Shown here: one piece after another, positions 8,058 to 17,781 of the stretch
How the letters are laid out: each line of letters begins with the position of its first letter
Numbering within the stretch: the first letter of the stretch is position 1
Assembly: GCF_016862315.1 (NCBI RefSeq)
Contig: NZ_BOMS01000133.1
Coordinates: 1-64,000, forward strand
Length of the DNA: 64,000 nt
Direction: 5' to 3'
Source of the DNA: Actinoplanes palleronii
Lineage (GTDB): Bacteria; Actinomycetota; Actinomycetes; Mycobacteriales; Micromonosporaceae
The notes under the pieces: generated by a model
Seen by the model: the letters and a program-made list of their open reading frames with translations, nothing else
The model's database searches: none
Told to the model about the DNA's origin: nothing
Made by a program: the position numbers and the translations under genes

Positions 8058-9370
8058 TGCGCCTCACCGTGATCGGCACCGGCTATCTCGGCGCCACCCA
8101 TGCGATCTGTATGGCCGTCATGGGCTACGAGGTGCTCGGCGTCGACGTCGACACCATGAAGATCGAGAAGCTGGCGTCGGGGGAGGTGCCGTTCTTCGAA
8201 CCCGGCCTGCCCGAGCTGCTCACCAAGGCCCTGGAGTCCGGCCGGCTGCGCTTCAGCACCAGCTTCCAGGAGGCCGCCGAGTTCGGTGACGTCCACTTCA
8301 TCTGCGTGGGCACCCCGCAGCAGAAGGACTCCGAGGCGGCCGACATGACGTATGTCGACGCGGCCGTCACCAGCCTCGCCCCCCACCTCACCCGCCGCAC
8401 GCTGGTGGTCGGCAAGTCCACCGTCCCGGTCGGCACCGCGGACCGGCTCGCCGGGCTGCTGCACGAGCTGGCGCCGGCCGGCACCGACGTGGAACTGGCC
8501 TGGAACCCGGAGTTCCTGCGCGAGGGCTTCGCGGTCGACGACACCATGAAGCCCGACCGGATGGTCTTCGGCGTCACCACGGCGTGGGCCGAGGAGCAGC
8601 TGCGGGCCGCGTTCGAGCCGGTGCTCGCGCAGGGCGTACCGGTCAAGGTCACCGACCTGAAGACCGCCGAGCTGGTCAAGGTGGCCGCGAACTCGTTCCT
8701 GGCCACGAAGATCTCCTACATCAACGCGATGGCCGAGATCTGCGAGGCGACCGGCGCGGACGTGCACGACCTGGCCGAGGCGTTGGCCTACGACGAGCGG
8801 ATCGGCGGCAAGTTCCTGCGCCCCGGCCTCGGCTTCGGCGGCGGCTGCCTGCCCAAGGACATCCGGGCGTTCGCGCACCGGGCCGAGGAGCTCGGCGTCG
8901 GCCAGGCGGTCGGCTTCCTGCGCGAGATCGACGGCATCAACCGCCGTCGCCGCGCCCGCACCGTCGACCTGGTCGTCGAGCTGTGCGGCGGGGTCGTCGA
9001 GGGCAAGAAGGTGGCCGCGCTCGGTGCCGCCTTCAAACCGAATTCGGACGACATCCGGGACGCGCCGGCGCTCGACGTGGCCGCGTCGCTGCACCGGATG
9101 GGCGCACACGTGGTCGTCTACGACCCGGCCGCGATGGACAACGCCCGCCGGGTGCACCCGGAGCTGACCTATGCCGTCAACGCTCTGGACGCGGCCCGCG
9201 ACGCCGACGTGGTCGTGCTGCTCACCGAGTGGAACGAGTTCCGCGACATCTCGCCGGAGGTGATCGGCGCGGTCGCCCGCCAGACGAAGATCGTCGATGG
9301 CCGGCACGCCCTGGTCCCCGCCGAGTGGCGGGCCGCGGGTTGGGAATACCGGGCTCTCGGCCGTCCGTGA
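8057..9370 (+). CDS. UDP-glucose (or UDP-N-acetylhexosamine) 6-dehydrogenase
   Basis: 437 residues; two-step NAD+ oxidation of a UDP-hexose to the uronic acid. Motifs: N-terminal Rossmann IGTGYLG, GTP near residue 85, STVPVGT, NPEFLREG, and the catalytic cysteine in GFGGGCLPKD (about C264). The C-terminal domain has FKPNSDDIRDAPALDV, standard for UDP-glucose/GDP-mannose dehydrogenases. Most similar in feel to UDP-glucose dehydrogenase; the neighbouring amino-sugar genes leave UDP-GlcNAc as an alternative substrate. Coupled to the glycosylphosphotransferase by TGATG. It is followed by a long inverted-repeat element that may end the transcript. Confidence 0.9.
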   Translation: MRLTVIGTGYLGATHAICMAVMGYEVLGVDVDTMKIEKLASGEVPFFEPGLPELLTKALESGRLRFSTSFQEAAEFGDVHFICVGTPQQKDSEAADMTYVDAAVTSLAPHLTRRTLVVGKSTVPVGTADRLAGLLHELAPAGTDVELAWNPEFLREGFAVDDTMKPDRMVFGVTTAWAEEQLRAAFEPVLAQGVPVKVTDLKTAELVKVAANSFLATKISYINAMAEICEATGADVHDLAEALAYDERIGGKFLRPGLGFGGGCLPKDIRAFAHRAEELGVGQAVGFLREIDGINRRRRARTVDLVVELCGGVVEGKKVAALGAAFKPNSDDIRDAPALDVAASLHRMGAHVVVYDPAAMDNARRVHPELTYAVNALDAARDADVVVLLTEWNEFRDISPEVIGAVARQTKIVDGRHALVPAEWRAAGWEYRALGRP

Positions 9371-9401
9371 CGTTCCGGTAGGCCGGTCTTGAGGCCGTCC
9401 T

Positions 9402-9802
9402 ATTTGGTACGAATACCGAGCGCTAGTCCGTAGGCTACAAGCCACGTCACGTGGTGGTCTCGCGCGACACCGATGCCACTCACGATCACTCCGCGCCTCC
9501 CGCCCCCGGGCGGCGCGGAGACACCCCCGAGCACCAGCCGAACACTCCGGCTGGTGCTCGCGGCGTTTCGCCGAGACCGGCGCCCTCCGCGGCCGGCGCA
9601 CGAGACCGTGACCACGCAAGGCCGCGGCGCGGCCCGAGGTTCTGGCTGGCTCTCAGGGGTGTCTCGCGGTACGCGAGACACCCCTGAGGCCCAGCCGCTA
9701 CCCGGAGGCGCGCTGCGGTCCGGAGGGGGAGCGGTGTCGCGCGAGGCCGCCCGGGGACTCGGCTTGTAGCCTGCGGCGGGGCGCTCCGTATTCGTATCCC
9801 AT
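9402..9802. repeat. Long inverted-repeat element, copy 1 (~400 bp, non-coding)
   Basis: The left end (from about 9402: GGTACGAATACCGAGCGC, then AGGCTACAAGCC and CTCGCGCGACACCG ending at 9472) recurs as reverse complement at the right (CGGTGTCGCGCGAG from 9732, GGCTTGTAGCCTGCGG, GCGCTCCGTATTCGTA ending about 9796). Inside are a 13-bp perfect hairpin (arms 9528-9540 / 9548-9560) and a 53-nt palindrome (9644-9696). It lies between the convergent ugd-like gene and the 9871 gene. A second copy is at 35181-35539. No protein is encoded. Shaped like a MITE, but no clear target-site duplication is seen. Confidence 0.85.
9644..9696. repeat. 53-nt palindrome inside inverted-repeat element 1
   Basis: Outer GGCTGG / CCAGCC and a perfect 17-bp inner stem (9652-9668 with 9672-9688, CTCAGGGGTGTCTCGCG and its complement) around a 3-nt loop. 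Best-preserved member of the palindrome family. Confidence 0.9.
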
Positions 9803-9819
9803 GATTTTGATCTGGCAGA

Positions 9820-9855
9820 AAGAGAACCACCCCGCCGGAAGGGCCGGCGGGGTGG
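9820..9855 (-). terminator. Intrinsic terminator after the 9871 gene
   Basis: Stem CCACCCCGCCGG (9827-9838) with CCGGCGGGGTGG (9844-9855), 5-nt loop; on the minus strand it is followed by a T-rich TTCTCTTTC run. It lies 16 bp past the stop. Confidence 0.8.
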
Positions 9856-9870
9856 CTGATCGGGAGCGGA

Positions 9871-12800
9871 CTACTTCTCGGAGTGGACTTCCAGGGGTCT
9901 GCCGTTCGAGGTGATGCCCACGCCCTGCAGGACCGGGCTGGCGGTGCCGGAGCGGGTCAGTTCGACGCGGTACTGGGCGTAGCGGGAACCGCCCTTGACC
10001 TGGCCGCCCTGCTTGACCGCGGCCCACCCGGACCACGTGCCGTCCGGTGTGGTGGTGCTACCGGTGCGGACGTAGACCTTGAGGGTCGTCCCTGCTGGGA
10101 CGCTTGCCTGGTAGCTCAGGCGGTCCCAGGTGACCATCTGCTGCGCGTCCAGGACCCGCGACACGTGGCTGCCGGAGCGACTGCCGGCGGTGAGCCGGAT
10201 ACCGTCGGCGGTGACCACGGTGTGTGACTCCGTGCCGGTGCGCAGCTGCGGTGCGGTGAAGTCGGCGACACCGACCGCGGACGACACGAAGGTCGCCGGC
10301 GGGCTGGTCAGTTTCGGCCAGGTGGTGACGTTGCCGGAGGCGTCGACGCTGCGGATCCGGTAGTGGTAGGTGGTGCCCGGCTTCAGCTGGGTCACCACCG
10401 CGCTCTGCCGGGTGCCGGTGGTCGTGCCGGGCCACGCGGCGAGCGCGCCGGCCTTCGTGCCGACCAGCAGTGTGCCGGCCGCGGACTCGTCGGCACGCCA
10501 GCTGACCTGGGCGGTGCCGTCCGGGCGGGCGGTGACCTCAGGCGCAGACAGGGCGGGCTTGCGGCGGTCGGTCCTCGGGGTGTCGAGTCGCTTCACCGCG
10601 GAGAGCGTGGTGCGGCCGGACGGCGCGGTGACCTTGACCCGGTACCAGTACGCGGTGCCGGGCTTCAGGTTGCCGAGCGTGACCGTGCGGCGGGCGGCCT
10701 GCGTGCCGTCCACCACCTTCGCGGTGAGGCTGGTCGCCGAGGTGCCGTACTGGACCTCGGTGCTGCCCGGGACCGTGCCGGCCACCGTGACGCCGGCCGA
10801 CGTGGCGGCGACCTTCAGCGTGGTCGCGGTGATCGCCGGCGCGGCGGCCGGCGCGGTGCCGTAGGTCGCCGCGTAGGTGCCCGGCGCCGCCGTGTACATC
10901 GCGTACTCGACGCCCTTGATCGTGGTGCGGGTGAACGGGACGGCGACGCCGGCCCGGGTCAGCGTGGTGAGTGTGCGGCCGCCGGTGCCGAGCGTCGGCA
11001 CCATGCCGGTCAGCCCGTTCGCGCCGGCGCCCACGTTCACCGTGAACGACAGCGTGTCACCGGACCACGACGTCGCGCTGTACGACGACCCGTTGCGCCC
11101 GTCCAGCCAGGTGAGCAGCTGACGAGCGGTGACCACCGGTACGCCGTGCCGCAGCGCCGAGTCGAGCACCTCGTCGCTGTCGAACGTCGTCGACGCGTCG
11201 GTGTGCATGTTCGCGGTGAACGCCCCGTAGCGGCCGTCCGGCCCGAGCGCCGCGTCCAGCAGAGTGTCCACCGTGTACGGATAGCTCTGCGCCGACTCGT
11301 CGGTCATCTGCGTCGCCGCCTGGTACACGTCGATCAGCGCACCGGTCTTGTCGGCGAACCGCATCGGCATCCCGGAGCCGGTCATGAAGCCCGGACGGTC
11401 GGCCACCCACGGGCCCGGCCAGTAGTAGTAGTTGGTGTCCAGGCGGATGCCGTTCGCGCCCTCGGTGGAGGCCTGCGTCGACCAGTCCGACCAGACGATG
11501 CAGTGCGTACGGTTGGTGACCGGCGCGGTCACCCCGCTGTACTTGGACTTCCAGGTGGCCAGCTGGTCGGCGTAGAACCCGGCCAGCGACGACGTGGTCC
11601 AGTCGGCGCAGTTCGTGTTCACGTGCAGCCCGACCTCGAAGCCCCGCGACTGGTAACTCGTCGCCTGGCCGTTGGTCAGCGGCGTGCTCGGGAAGATGTA
11701 CGAGGTGAACCTCGGGCACTCCCAGTTGTCGACGACACACCCGGCCGGGCTGTTCGCCGCGTACTGGTCGAACCGTCCCGCGGTGCCGCCGGTCGCGTGG
11801 TCGTCACCGGTGGCGACCACCACGGCCTTGAGGCTGCGCGGGAAGTACCAGAACTTGGGCAGCGGCTTGCGGTCCAGGTTCATCGCGCCGATCAGGTTGG
11901 CCAGCAGCCGCTGCTGCTCGTCGGCCTGCGGGATGGCCACCTTGGCCAGGTTCACCCAGTCCGTGGTGCCGCTGCCGCCGTAGTACAGGTCGTCGGAGCG
12001 GATCGGCGCGGTCCCGTCGCGTTCCTGCTTCTCCCAGGCCGGGTTGCCCTGCCGGGTCAAGACCAGCGACTGGGCGAAGTCGAAGCTGAACGCCGCGGCC
12101 TGCCCGCCGGCCGTGCCGACGTCGGCCAGTGAGACCGCCGGGCTGGTGGTGGCCGCCGTGGCGCTGGAGTACAGCGTCGCGACCGCGCGGGCACCGGAGA
12201 GCGTGTACCGGTCGGCGGTGCCGTGGTACTGGATCGTCTCACCGGTGATGCCGGCACCCGGGGAGGACGCGGTGTCCACCTTCAGGTAGCCCTCGGCGAG
12301 GGTGGCCGTGGTGGCGGTCAGCCCGAGCAGACCGGCCAGCTGCTTGTCCGGCCGGAAGGTGATCAGGTTGCCGCCGGCGTTCACCCAGGTGGTGAACATG
12401 CTGACCTGCGCGGCGGTCAGCGGGGTCGCGCCGAGGAGCACCACGTCGTACTGGTTGAGCGTGGTCGCGGTGACCGCGGTCAGGTCGGCGGTGGCGAACT
12501 CGTTGAGCCCCTCGTTGCGCAGCACCTCGGCGATGAACGGGGTGAAGCTGCTGGCGGCCGGCTTGATGAGGAGAATCGGGCCGCCCGGGCCTTGGTCCGG
12601 TGCCGGGGGAGGCGGCGCGGCGGTGGTGAACGACCAAGTGACCGGCGTCATCACGTTGCCGGCCGCGTCCCGGCCACCGCTGACCGTCGCGGTGTACGCC
12701 GTCGAGGTGGCCAATGCGGCCGTCGGGGTGAACCGGGCGGTGCTCGTCGCGCTGTCGTAGGCGGTGGCACCGGCGACCGCGCCGGACGGACCGGTCACGG

Positions 12801-14310
12801 CGATGGTGACGGCGGTGGCCGGCTCGCTGAACGTCGCGGTGATCGCACCGGAGACCGGCACACCCGCGGCACCGGCCAGCGGCGCGCGGGAGATCACCGT
12901 CGGCGGGGTCGAGTCGACGGCGGTGGTGTCGAACGTGACGTCGACCCAGTAGTTCGTCGACTGGTACGTGCTGGTCGGGAACGCGGTCGCGCCGTAGCGG
13001 TACACCCCGTTGCCGCCGTCGGTGCCGTTGGCCAGCGCGGTCAGCGGCCCCCGGGCCACCGCGGCGGTGAAGCCGTTCGCCGAGGCCGCGTAGAAGCCGC
13101 TGTCGGTGTGGTACGACGCCACGTACGTGGTGTTCGCCGTGACCGCCACCGGACCGGCCAGCGTGGCGCTCTGCCAGCCGGTCGCGCTCTCCCCGGTGAA
13201 CGTCACGGTCGCCAGCCGGGTGCCGGTGTTCGACCAGAGCGAGCCGGTGTGCGTCCCGGTGTTGCCGAGTCCCTTGTAGAACCGCAGCCCGGTGATGAAC
13301 CCGGCCGTGGTGCTGCGGAACCGGACACCGACCTCGACCGCGTTGTTGTCGCTGACCGCGGGGGTGGCCGGCGTGGCGGTGGACGCCCAGATGGTGCACG
13401 GGCAGCCCGACCCGCCGACCGCCGCGGTGGTGAACGAGAACGTCACCGCGGTCATCGAGTTGCCCGCGGCGTCCTTGGCCCCGCTGACCGTCGCGGTGTA
13501 CGCGGTCGACGCGGCGAGCGGCGCCGACGGCTGGAAGGTGACCGTCCGGGTCGCCGAGTTGTAGCTGGTGGCGCCGGCGACCCCGGGGATGGCGATCGCG
13601 GCGGTGGTCACCGGCTCGGTGAAGGTGGCGCTGACCCCGGCCGTCGTGGCGACACCGGTCGCGCCGTTGGCCGGGCTGGTCGCGGTGACCGCCGGCGGCG
13701 TGGTGTCGGCCGCCGACGTGGTGAACGTGACGTCGACCCAGTAGTTGGCGGACTGGTACGTGTTCGACGGGAAGCCCCCGCCGGTGCCGTACCGGTAGAC
13801 GCCGTTGGCGCCGTCCTCGCCGTCGCGCAGCGCGTGCAGCGGGGCGTTGTCCACCCCGGCCGCGGCGAACGTGCCGTCGTCACCGGCGTAGCGGCCGACC
13901 GGCGCGTAGTACGACGCGACGTACGTGGTGTTCGCGGTGATCGCGATCGGGGTGGCGAACGTGGCGCTCTGCCAGCCGGTCGCGGTCTCACCGGTGAACG
14001 TGACGGTGCCGAGGTTGGCCCCGGCCGCGGTCCACAGGTGACCGATGTGGGTGCCGGTGTTGCCGGCGCCCTTGTAGAACCGCACCCCGGTGATCGAACC
14101 GGCGACGTCGGAGCGGAACTTCACGCCGACCTCGATCGCGGACGGGTCGGGGTCGGCGGCGGTGCCGGGCGTGGCGGTGGCCGGCCAGATCGTGCACGGG
14201 CACGTCGCGGCCTGAGCCGGCGAGCCCGGGGTGAGCAGGGCGGCTATCAGGGCCAGGCAGATCGCGAAGGGCAGCCACGCCCTCCGCGACCGGGGGGTTG
14301 GTTCGTACAC
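9871..14310 (-). CDS. Large secreted DUF4082 / Ig-like / deacetylase-like / FnIII protein
   Basis: 1,479 residues. Signal peptide about 1-34 (RRAWLPFAICLALIAALL, cleavage near AQA). Then two DUF4082 domains (about 35-180 and 300-445, each with GVRFYKG- or GLRFYKG-type and GNTGTH motifs), each followed by a Big_5-type Ig-like domain (TPPAVTATSPANGATGV). Next comes a GATase-like segment (about 565-760: DVVLLGATPLTAAQV, GGNLITFRPDKQLAGLLG), then a region with VVVATGDDHATGG and FEVGLHVNTNC, which looks like a divergent NodB/polysaccharide-deacetylase core. Two fibronectin III domains and a C-terminal domain close it. GTG at 14310 has GAGGAG 9 nt upstream. It lies 13 bp behind the 14324 gene, in one operon. 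Probably an exported glycan-binding or glycan-modifying protein; activity unproven. Confidence 0.8.
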   Translation of the reverse strand: MYEPTPRSRRAWLPFAICLALIAALLTPGSPAQAATCPCTIWPATATPGTAADPDPSAIEVGVKFRSDVAGSITGVRFYKGAGNTGTHIGHLWTAAGANLGTVTFTGETATGWQSATFATPIAITANTTYVASYYAPVGRYAGDDGTFAAAGVDNAPLHALRDGEDGANGVYRYGTGGGFPSNTYQSANYWVDVTFTTSAADTTPPAVTATSPANGATGVATTAGVSATFTEPVTTAAIAIPGVAGATSYNSATRTVTFQPSAPLAASTAYTATVSGAKDAAGNSMTAVTFSFTTAAVGGSGCPCTIWASTATPATPAVSDNNAVEVGVRFRSTTAGFITGLRFYKGLGNTGTHTGSLWSNTGTRLATVTFTGESATGWQSATLAGPVAVTANTTYVASYHTDSGFYAASANGFTAAVARGPLTALANGTDGGNGVYRYGATAFPTSTYQSTNYWVDVTFDTTAVDSTPPTVISRAPLAGAAGVPVSGAITATFSEPATAVTIAVTGPSGAVAGATAYDSATSTARFTPTAALATSTAYTATVSGGRDAAGNVMTPVTWSFTTAAPPPPAPDQGPGGPILLIKPAASSFTPFIAEVLRNEGLNEFATADLTAVTATTLNQYDVVLLGATPLTAAQVSMFTTWVNAGGNLITFRPDKQLAGLLGLTATTATLAEGYLKVDTASSPGAGITGETIQYHGTADRYTLSGARAVATLYSSATAATTSPAVSLADVGTAGGQAAAFSFDFAQSLVLTRQGNPAWEKQERDGTAPIRSDDLYYGGSGTTDWVNLAKVAIPQADEQQRLLANLIGAMNLDRKPLPKFWYFPRSLKAVVVATGDDHATGGTAGRFDQYAANSPAGCVVDNWECPRFTSYIFPSTPLTNGQATSYQSRGFEVGLHVNTNCADWTTSSLAGFYADQLATWKSKYSGVTAPVTNRTHCIVWSDWSTQASTEGANGIRLDTNYYYWPGPWVADRPGFMTGSGMPMRFADKTGALIDVYQAATQMTDESAQSYPYTVDTLLDAALGPDGRYGAFTANMHTDASTTFDSDEVLDSALRHGVPVVTARQLLTWLDGRNGSSYSATSWSGDTLSFTVNVGAGANGLTGMVPTLGTGGRTLTTLTRAGVAVPFTRTTIKGVEYAMYTAAPGTYAATYGTAPAAAPAITATTLKVAATSAGVTVAGTVPGSTEVQYGTSATSLTAKVVDGTQAARRTVTLGNLKPGTAYWYRVKVTAPSGRTTLSAVKRLDTPRTDRRKPALSAPEVTARPDGTAQVSWRADESAAGTLLVGTKAGALAAWPGTTTGTRQSAVVTQLKPGTTYHYRIRSVDASGNVTTWPKLTSPPATFVSSAVGVADFTAPQLRTGTESHTVVTADGIRLTAGSRSGSHVSRVLDAQQMVTWDRLSYQASVPAGTTLKVYVRTGSTTTPDGTWSGWAAVKQGGQVKGGSRYAQYRVELTRSGTASPVLQGVGITSNGRPLEVHSEK

Positions 14311-14323
14311 GCTCGGTTGCTCC

Positions 14324-17300
14324 TCAGGTGCCGGGGGTGAACACGACGTCGACCCAGTAATTGGCGGAGTTCCAGGTGCTGTCCGGGAATCCGCCGCCGG
14401 TTCCGTACCGGTAGACGCCGTTGGCGCCGTCCGCGCCGTCACGCAGCGCGTGCAGCGGGCCGTTGTCGACCCCCGCGGTCGCGAAGTAGCCGCCGTCGCC
14501 GGCGTAGCGACCGACCGGCGCGTAGTACGACACGACGTAGGTGGTGTTCGCGGTGACCGCGACGGGCGTGGCGAACGTGGCGGTCTGCCAGCCGGTCGCA
14601 CTCTCGCCGCTGAAGCTCACCGTGCCGAGCAGGGTGCCGGTCGCGGTCCACAGGTGACCGACGTGCGTACCGGTGTTGCCGCTGCCCTTGTAGAACCGGA
14701 CCCCGGTGACCTTGCCGGTCGCGTCGGCACGGAACCGCATGCCGACCTCGACGGCCGAGGTGTCCGAGTCCGCCGGGGTGCCCGGCACCGCGGTGGTCGC
14801 CCAGACCGAGCAGGGACACCCGGTCGGCGGCGGGGTGCTCGCCGCGGTGGTGAACGACCAGGACGTGCTGGTCATGACGTTGCCCGCGGTGTCCTTCGCC
14901 CCGCTGACGGTGACCGTGTAGCTGGTCGACGCGGCGAGCGCGGCGGCCGGCTGGAACGTGACCGTCCGGCTGCCCGCGTCATAGGACGTGGTTCCGGCGA
15001 CGCTCGTGGTCACCGCCGCGTTCGAGACCGGCTCGCTGAACGTGGCGGTCACCGCGCTGGTGGAGCTGACCCCGGTCGCCCCGGAAGCCGGGGTACGCGC
15101 GGTCACCGTCGGCGCGGTGGTGTCCGGAGCGGTCCCGCCCGGGGTGAACACCACGTCGACCCAGTAGTTCGCGGACTGCCAGGCCAGCGTCGGGAACCCG
15201 GTGCCGAGCCGGTACACGCCGTTGACCCCGTCGACGCCGTCCCGCAGGGCGTGCAGCGGGACGCTGTCCACGCCCTCGGTGGCGAAGTAGCCGGTGTCGC
15301 CGGCATACCGGCCGACCGGGGCGTAGTAGGAGACCACGTAGGTGGCGCCCGCGGTGAGGGTCACCGGGGTGGCCAGGTTCGCCTGCTGCCAGCCGCTCGC
15401 CGACTCGCCGCTGAACGTGACCGTGGAGAGCAGGGTGCCGGCCGCGTTCCACAGGTGCCCGACGTGCGTACCGGTGTTGCCGCTGCCCTTGTAGAACCGG
15501 ATCGCGGTGACCTGACCGGCCGCGTCGGCGCGGAACTTCGTGCCGACCTCGGTGCCGCTGGTGTCCGGGTCGGCCGGGGTCGACGGGGTGGCCGCGGCGT
15601 CCCAGATCGTGCACGGGCAGGTGCGGGCGCCCACGGTGACCGCCCGGGTGGTGTCGGCGCCGACGTTCGCGCTGTCGTCGGAGGCCCGGACCCGGAGGAC
15701 GGTGGCCCCGGCGCCGCGCGGCGTCCAGGAGTAGCTCCAGGTGGCCCGTCCGTTCGCCGGGTGCCAGGTGACGCCGTCGTCGGTGCTGACCTCGACGCCG
15801 CCGACCAGCCCGCCGGTGTCGGTGGCGGTGCCGGACACGGTGACCGGTGCGCCCGCGGCCACGGTGGCCCCGGCGGCCGGCGCGGTGATCACGGCGACCG
15901 GCGCGACCGTGTCGGTGGAGGCGGTGGCGGCGGTCAGACCGGTCTGCAGGGTGGCCGGCTGCACGCCCATGTCGGCGAAGAGGTTGACGGTGGCCTGGCG
16001 CATCGGGACGCTGGCCGCGCCGGAACCCCGGTCGTGGTCGCTGTCCAGACCCCACGACCACTGCACGGTGCCGCCGCCGAAGACCAGTGCGCCGCTGGGC
16101 GCCCGGTAGAGGGTGAGGCGATGGGTGGCGCTGCCGGTGGCGTACGTGCTGCCGTAGTCCTGCAGCACGTCCAGGCCGGACGCGGTGGTGGTGGAGAGGC
16201 GGATCGCGCCGCGCGGGCGGAACCCGTTGTCGGCGTCCTCGTCCCACTCGTAACCGAGGGTGCCGGTGCCCAGGGTGGCGGTGGCCCCGGCGGCCTGGGT
16301 GGCGACCGTGGTGCCGCGCCAGAACCGCATCTTGCCGTCGTCGGCGGGCACCTTGAGGTTGACGGTGCCCTCGTTGACCTCGAAGACCGTACCGGTGAGG
16401 TTGTTCTCCGGGCGGCCGCCGTCGGCGGGCGGGCTGAACCGCGGGTCACGCCAGCTGCCGGTCCACTCCGCGGTCGGGTCGATCTTCGCGTTGGCGTGCG
16501 TCTCCTTGTACGCGACGAGGGTCCGGTACGGCGTGCCCGAGCCGTCCACCGAGGTCTCCCAACGGGTCTTCCAGAACACCTCGTTGCCGCTGAAGAACGC
16601 CAGGTTCACGCCGGCGTCCCGGGCGGCCTCGACGTTGGCGCGCTGCTTGCCGGACCAGTACTCGTCGTGGCCGACCGAGAGGAACGTCTTGTGGTTCTTG
16701 ATCAGTGGGCCGCGGGCGTCCGAGTCGACGCCGGAGGTGTAGCTGACGTCGTAGCCGTTCGCCTCGAGCCAGCGCACCATCGGGTACTCGGCGTTGAAGA
16801 CCGCGTCCTCGGGGCCGGTGCCGCGGGTGGTGACCGGGCGGTTGTAGCTCACCTTGTACGCCCGGCCGGCCGGCGAGCCGACGTAGAGGCTGTTGCCGCC
16901 GTACTGGTTGTAGGCCTGCCAGGTGGTGTCCGAGGTCTGGAGGAGCAGCCCGGAGTGGCTGGCGTCGTCACGCACCACGAACACGATGTGGCTGGCCCCG
17001 GCGGTGCCGTCGGTGCGCACCAGGCGAGCGAAGTAGATGCCGGAGACCGCGGTGGCCGGCACCGCCCAGGACGCCGAGACCGCCCAGTTGCCGCAGTCGA
17101 CCAGCCCGGTCGAGGCGCTGCTGATGCAGTTCGGCTGGGTCTGCGGGCCGACCGGGTTGACCGTGGCGACCAGCCGTGCGCCGTTGCCGGCGTAGTAGCC
17201 CATCCGGTAGATGTCCAGGCGGTACGACGTCGCCGTCGACTTCACCTTGAAGCTGATCGTCTCGCCGGTGTTCACGCTCATCTGGGTGGCGAAGCCCTGC

Positions 17301-17497
17301 ACCGCGGTGCTGCCGGCGCCGGACACGTCCCAGGTGGCGCGCGGGGTGCCGGTCTTGGTGTTCTCACACGCGATCGGGTTGACCAGGGGAGCGCACGGGT
17401 CGGCGGAGGCCGGTGATCCGGGCAGGACGGTGAGTGCCGTAGCCACCAGCACGAGGGCCAGCAGCGTTCGCGGTGAGAAGGGCCAGGGTTTACGCAC
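14324..17497 (-). CDS. Secreted N,N-dimethylformamidase-beta-like protein with two DUF4082 domains
   Basis: 1,057 residues. Signal peptide about 1-32 (LLALVLVATALTVLPGSPASA). The large N-terminal region (about 33-510) matches the C-terminal fold of the N,N-dimethylformamidase large subunit: YRLDIYRMGYYAGNGAR, FLSVGHDEYWS and FFSGNEVFWKTRWE are conserved signatures. An Ig-like domain follows (VAPVAVITAPAAGATV), then DUF4082, Big_5 and a terminal DUF4082. This domain set is common in actinobacterial polysaccharide loci; no reaction is known. GTG start with a GGAAGG stretch upstream. First gene of a two-gene operon with 9871; divergent from the glycosyltransferase at 17782. DUF4082 segments here and in 9871 are nearly identical at DNA level. 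Confidence 0.82.
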   Translation of the reverse strand: MRKPWPFSPRTLLALVLVATALTVLPGSPASADPCAPLVNPIACENTKTGTPRATWDVSGAGSTAVQGFATQMSVNTGETISFKVKSTATSYRLDIYRMGYYAGNGARLVATVNPVGPQTQPNCISSASTGLVDCGNWAVSASWAVPATAVSGIYFARLVRTDGTAGASHIVFVVRDDASHSGLLLQTSDTTWQAYNQYGGNSLYVGSPAGRAYKVSYNRPVTTRGTGPEDAVFNAEYPMVRWLEANGYDVSYTSGVDSDARGPLIKNHKTFLSVGHDEYWSGKQRANVEAARDAGVNLAFFSGNEVFWKTRWETSVDGSGTPYRTLVAYKETHANAKIDPTAEWTGSWRDPRFSPPADGGRPENNLTGTVFEVNEGTVNLKVPADDGKMRFWRGTTVATQAAGATATLGTGTLGYEWDEDADNGFRPRGAIRLSTTTASGLDVLQDYGSTYATGSATHRLTLYRAPSGALVFGGGTVQWSWGLDSDHDRGSGAASVPMRQATVNLFADMGVQPATLQTGLTAATASTDTVAPVAVITAPAAGATVAAGAPVTVSGTATDTGGLVGGVEVSTDDGVTWHPANGRATWSYSWTPRGAGATVLRVRASDDSANVGADTTRAVTVGARTCPCTIWDAAATPSTPADPDTSGTEVGTKFRADAAGQVTAIRFYKGSGNTGTHVGHLWNAAGTLLSTVTFSGESASGWQQANLATPVTLTAGATYVVSYYAPVGRYAGDTGYFATEGVDSVPLHALRDGVDGVNGVYRLGTGFPTLAWQSANYWVDVVFTPGGTAPDTTAPTVTARTPASGATGVSSTSAVTATFSEPVSNAAVTTSVAGTTSYDAGSRTVTFQPAAALAASTSYTVTVSGAKDTAGNVMTSTSWSFTTAASTPPPTGCPCSVWATTAVPGTPADSDTSAVEVGMRFRADATGKVTGVRFYKGSGNTGTHVGHLWTATGTLLGTVSFSGESATGWQTATFATPVAVTANTTYVVSYYAPVGRYAGDGGYFATAGVDNGPLHALRDGADGANGVYRYGTGGGFPDSTWNSANYWVDVVFTPGT

Positions 17498-17781
17498 AGG
17501 AACCGCCTTCCCGGCCGCGAGGCCGGCATCCGTTTAAGGCGCAAGTTATCGACCGGATCATCTACATCGATGATCTGATACGGCTGCCGGATATCTGACA
17601 ACTGCCTGCGACGGGAACGTTTTCAATCCTGTCGGCGCAGGTCAGCGGCCGAAGAGGCGGATCACTCGGCCCGTTCGGTCATCGACAGGCGGGCCGGGAT
17701 GCCTGGTCACGACCGTCCGGCCGTACCGGCCAGGCGAGGGGGACGGCAGGATGGGTCCGTCCGCGAGACTGGGAGAACAAG
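17498..17781. other. 284-bp divergent gap
   Basis: Non-coding region between two divergent genes, moderately AT-rich at 17530-17600. It must hold two promoters; I see no clear hexamer pair or operator. Confidence 0.4.

Noticed and set aside
12223..14340. Plus-strand open frame of about 705 codons
   Set aside because: Same reason: mirrors the repeated DUF4082 modules of the 9871 gene.
14231..17416. Long plus-strand open frame opposite the secreted-protein gene
   Set aside because: Over 1,000 codons but Gly/Arg/Val/Asp-rich without domains; it is the complement of a strongly biased GC-rich gene with signal peptide and recognisable domains on the minus strand.
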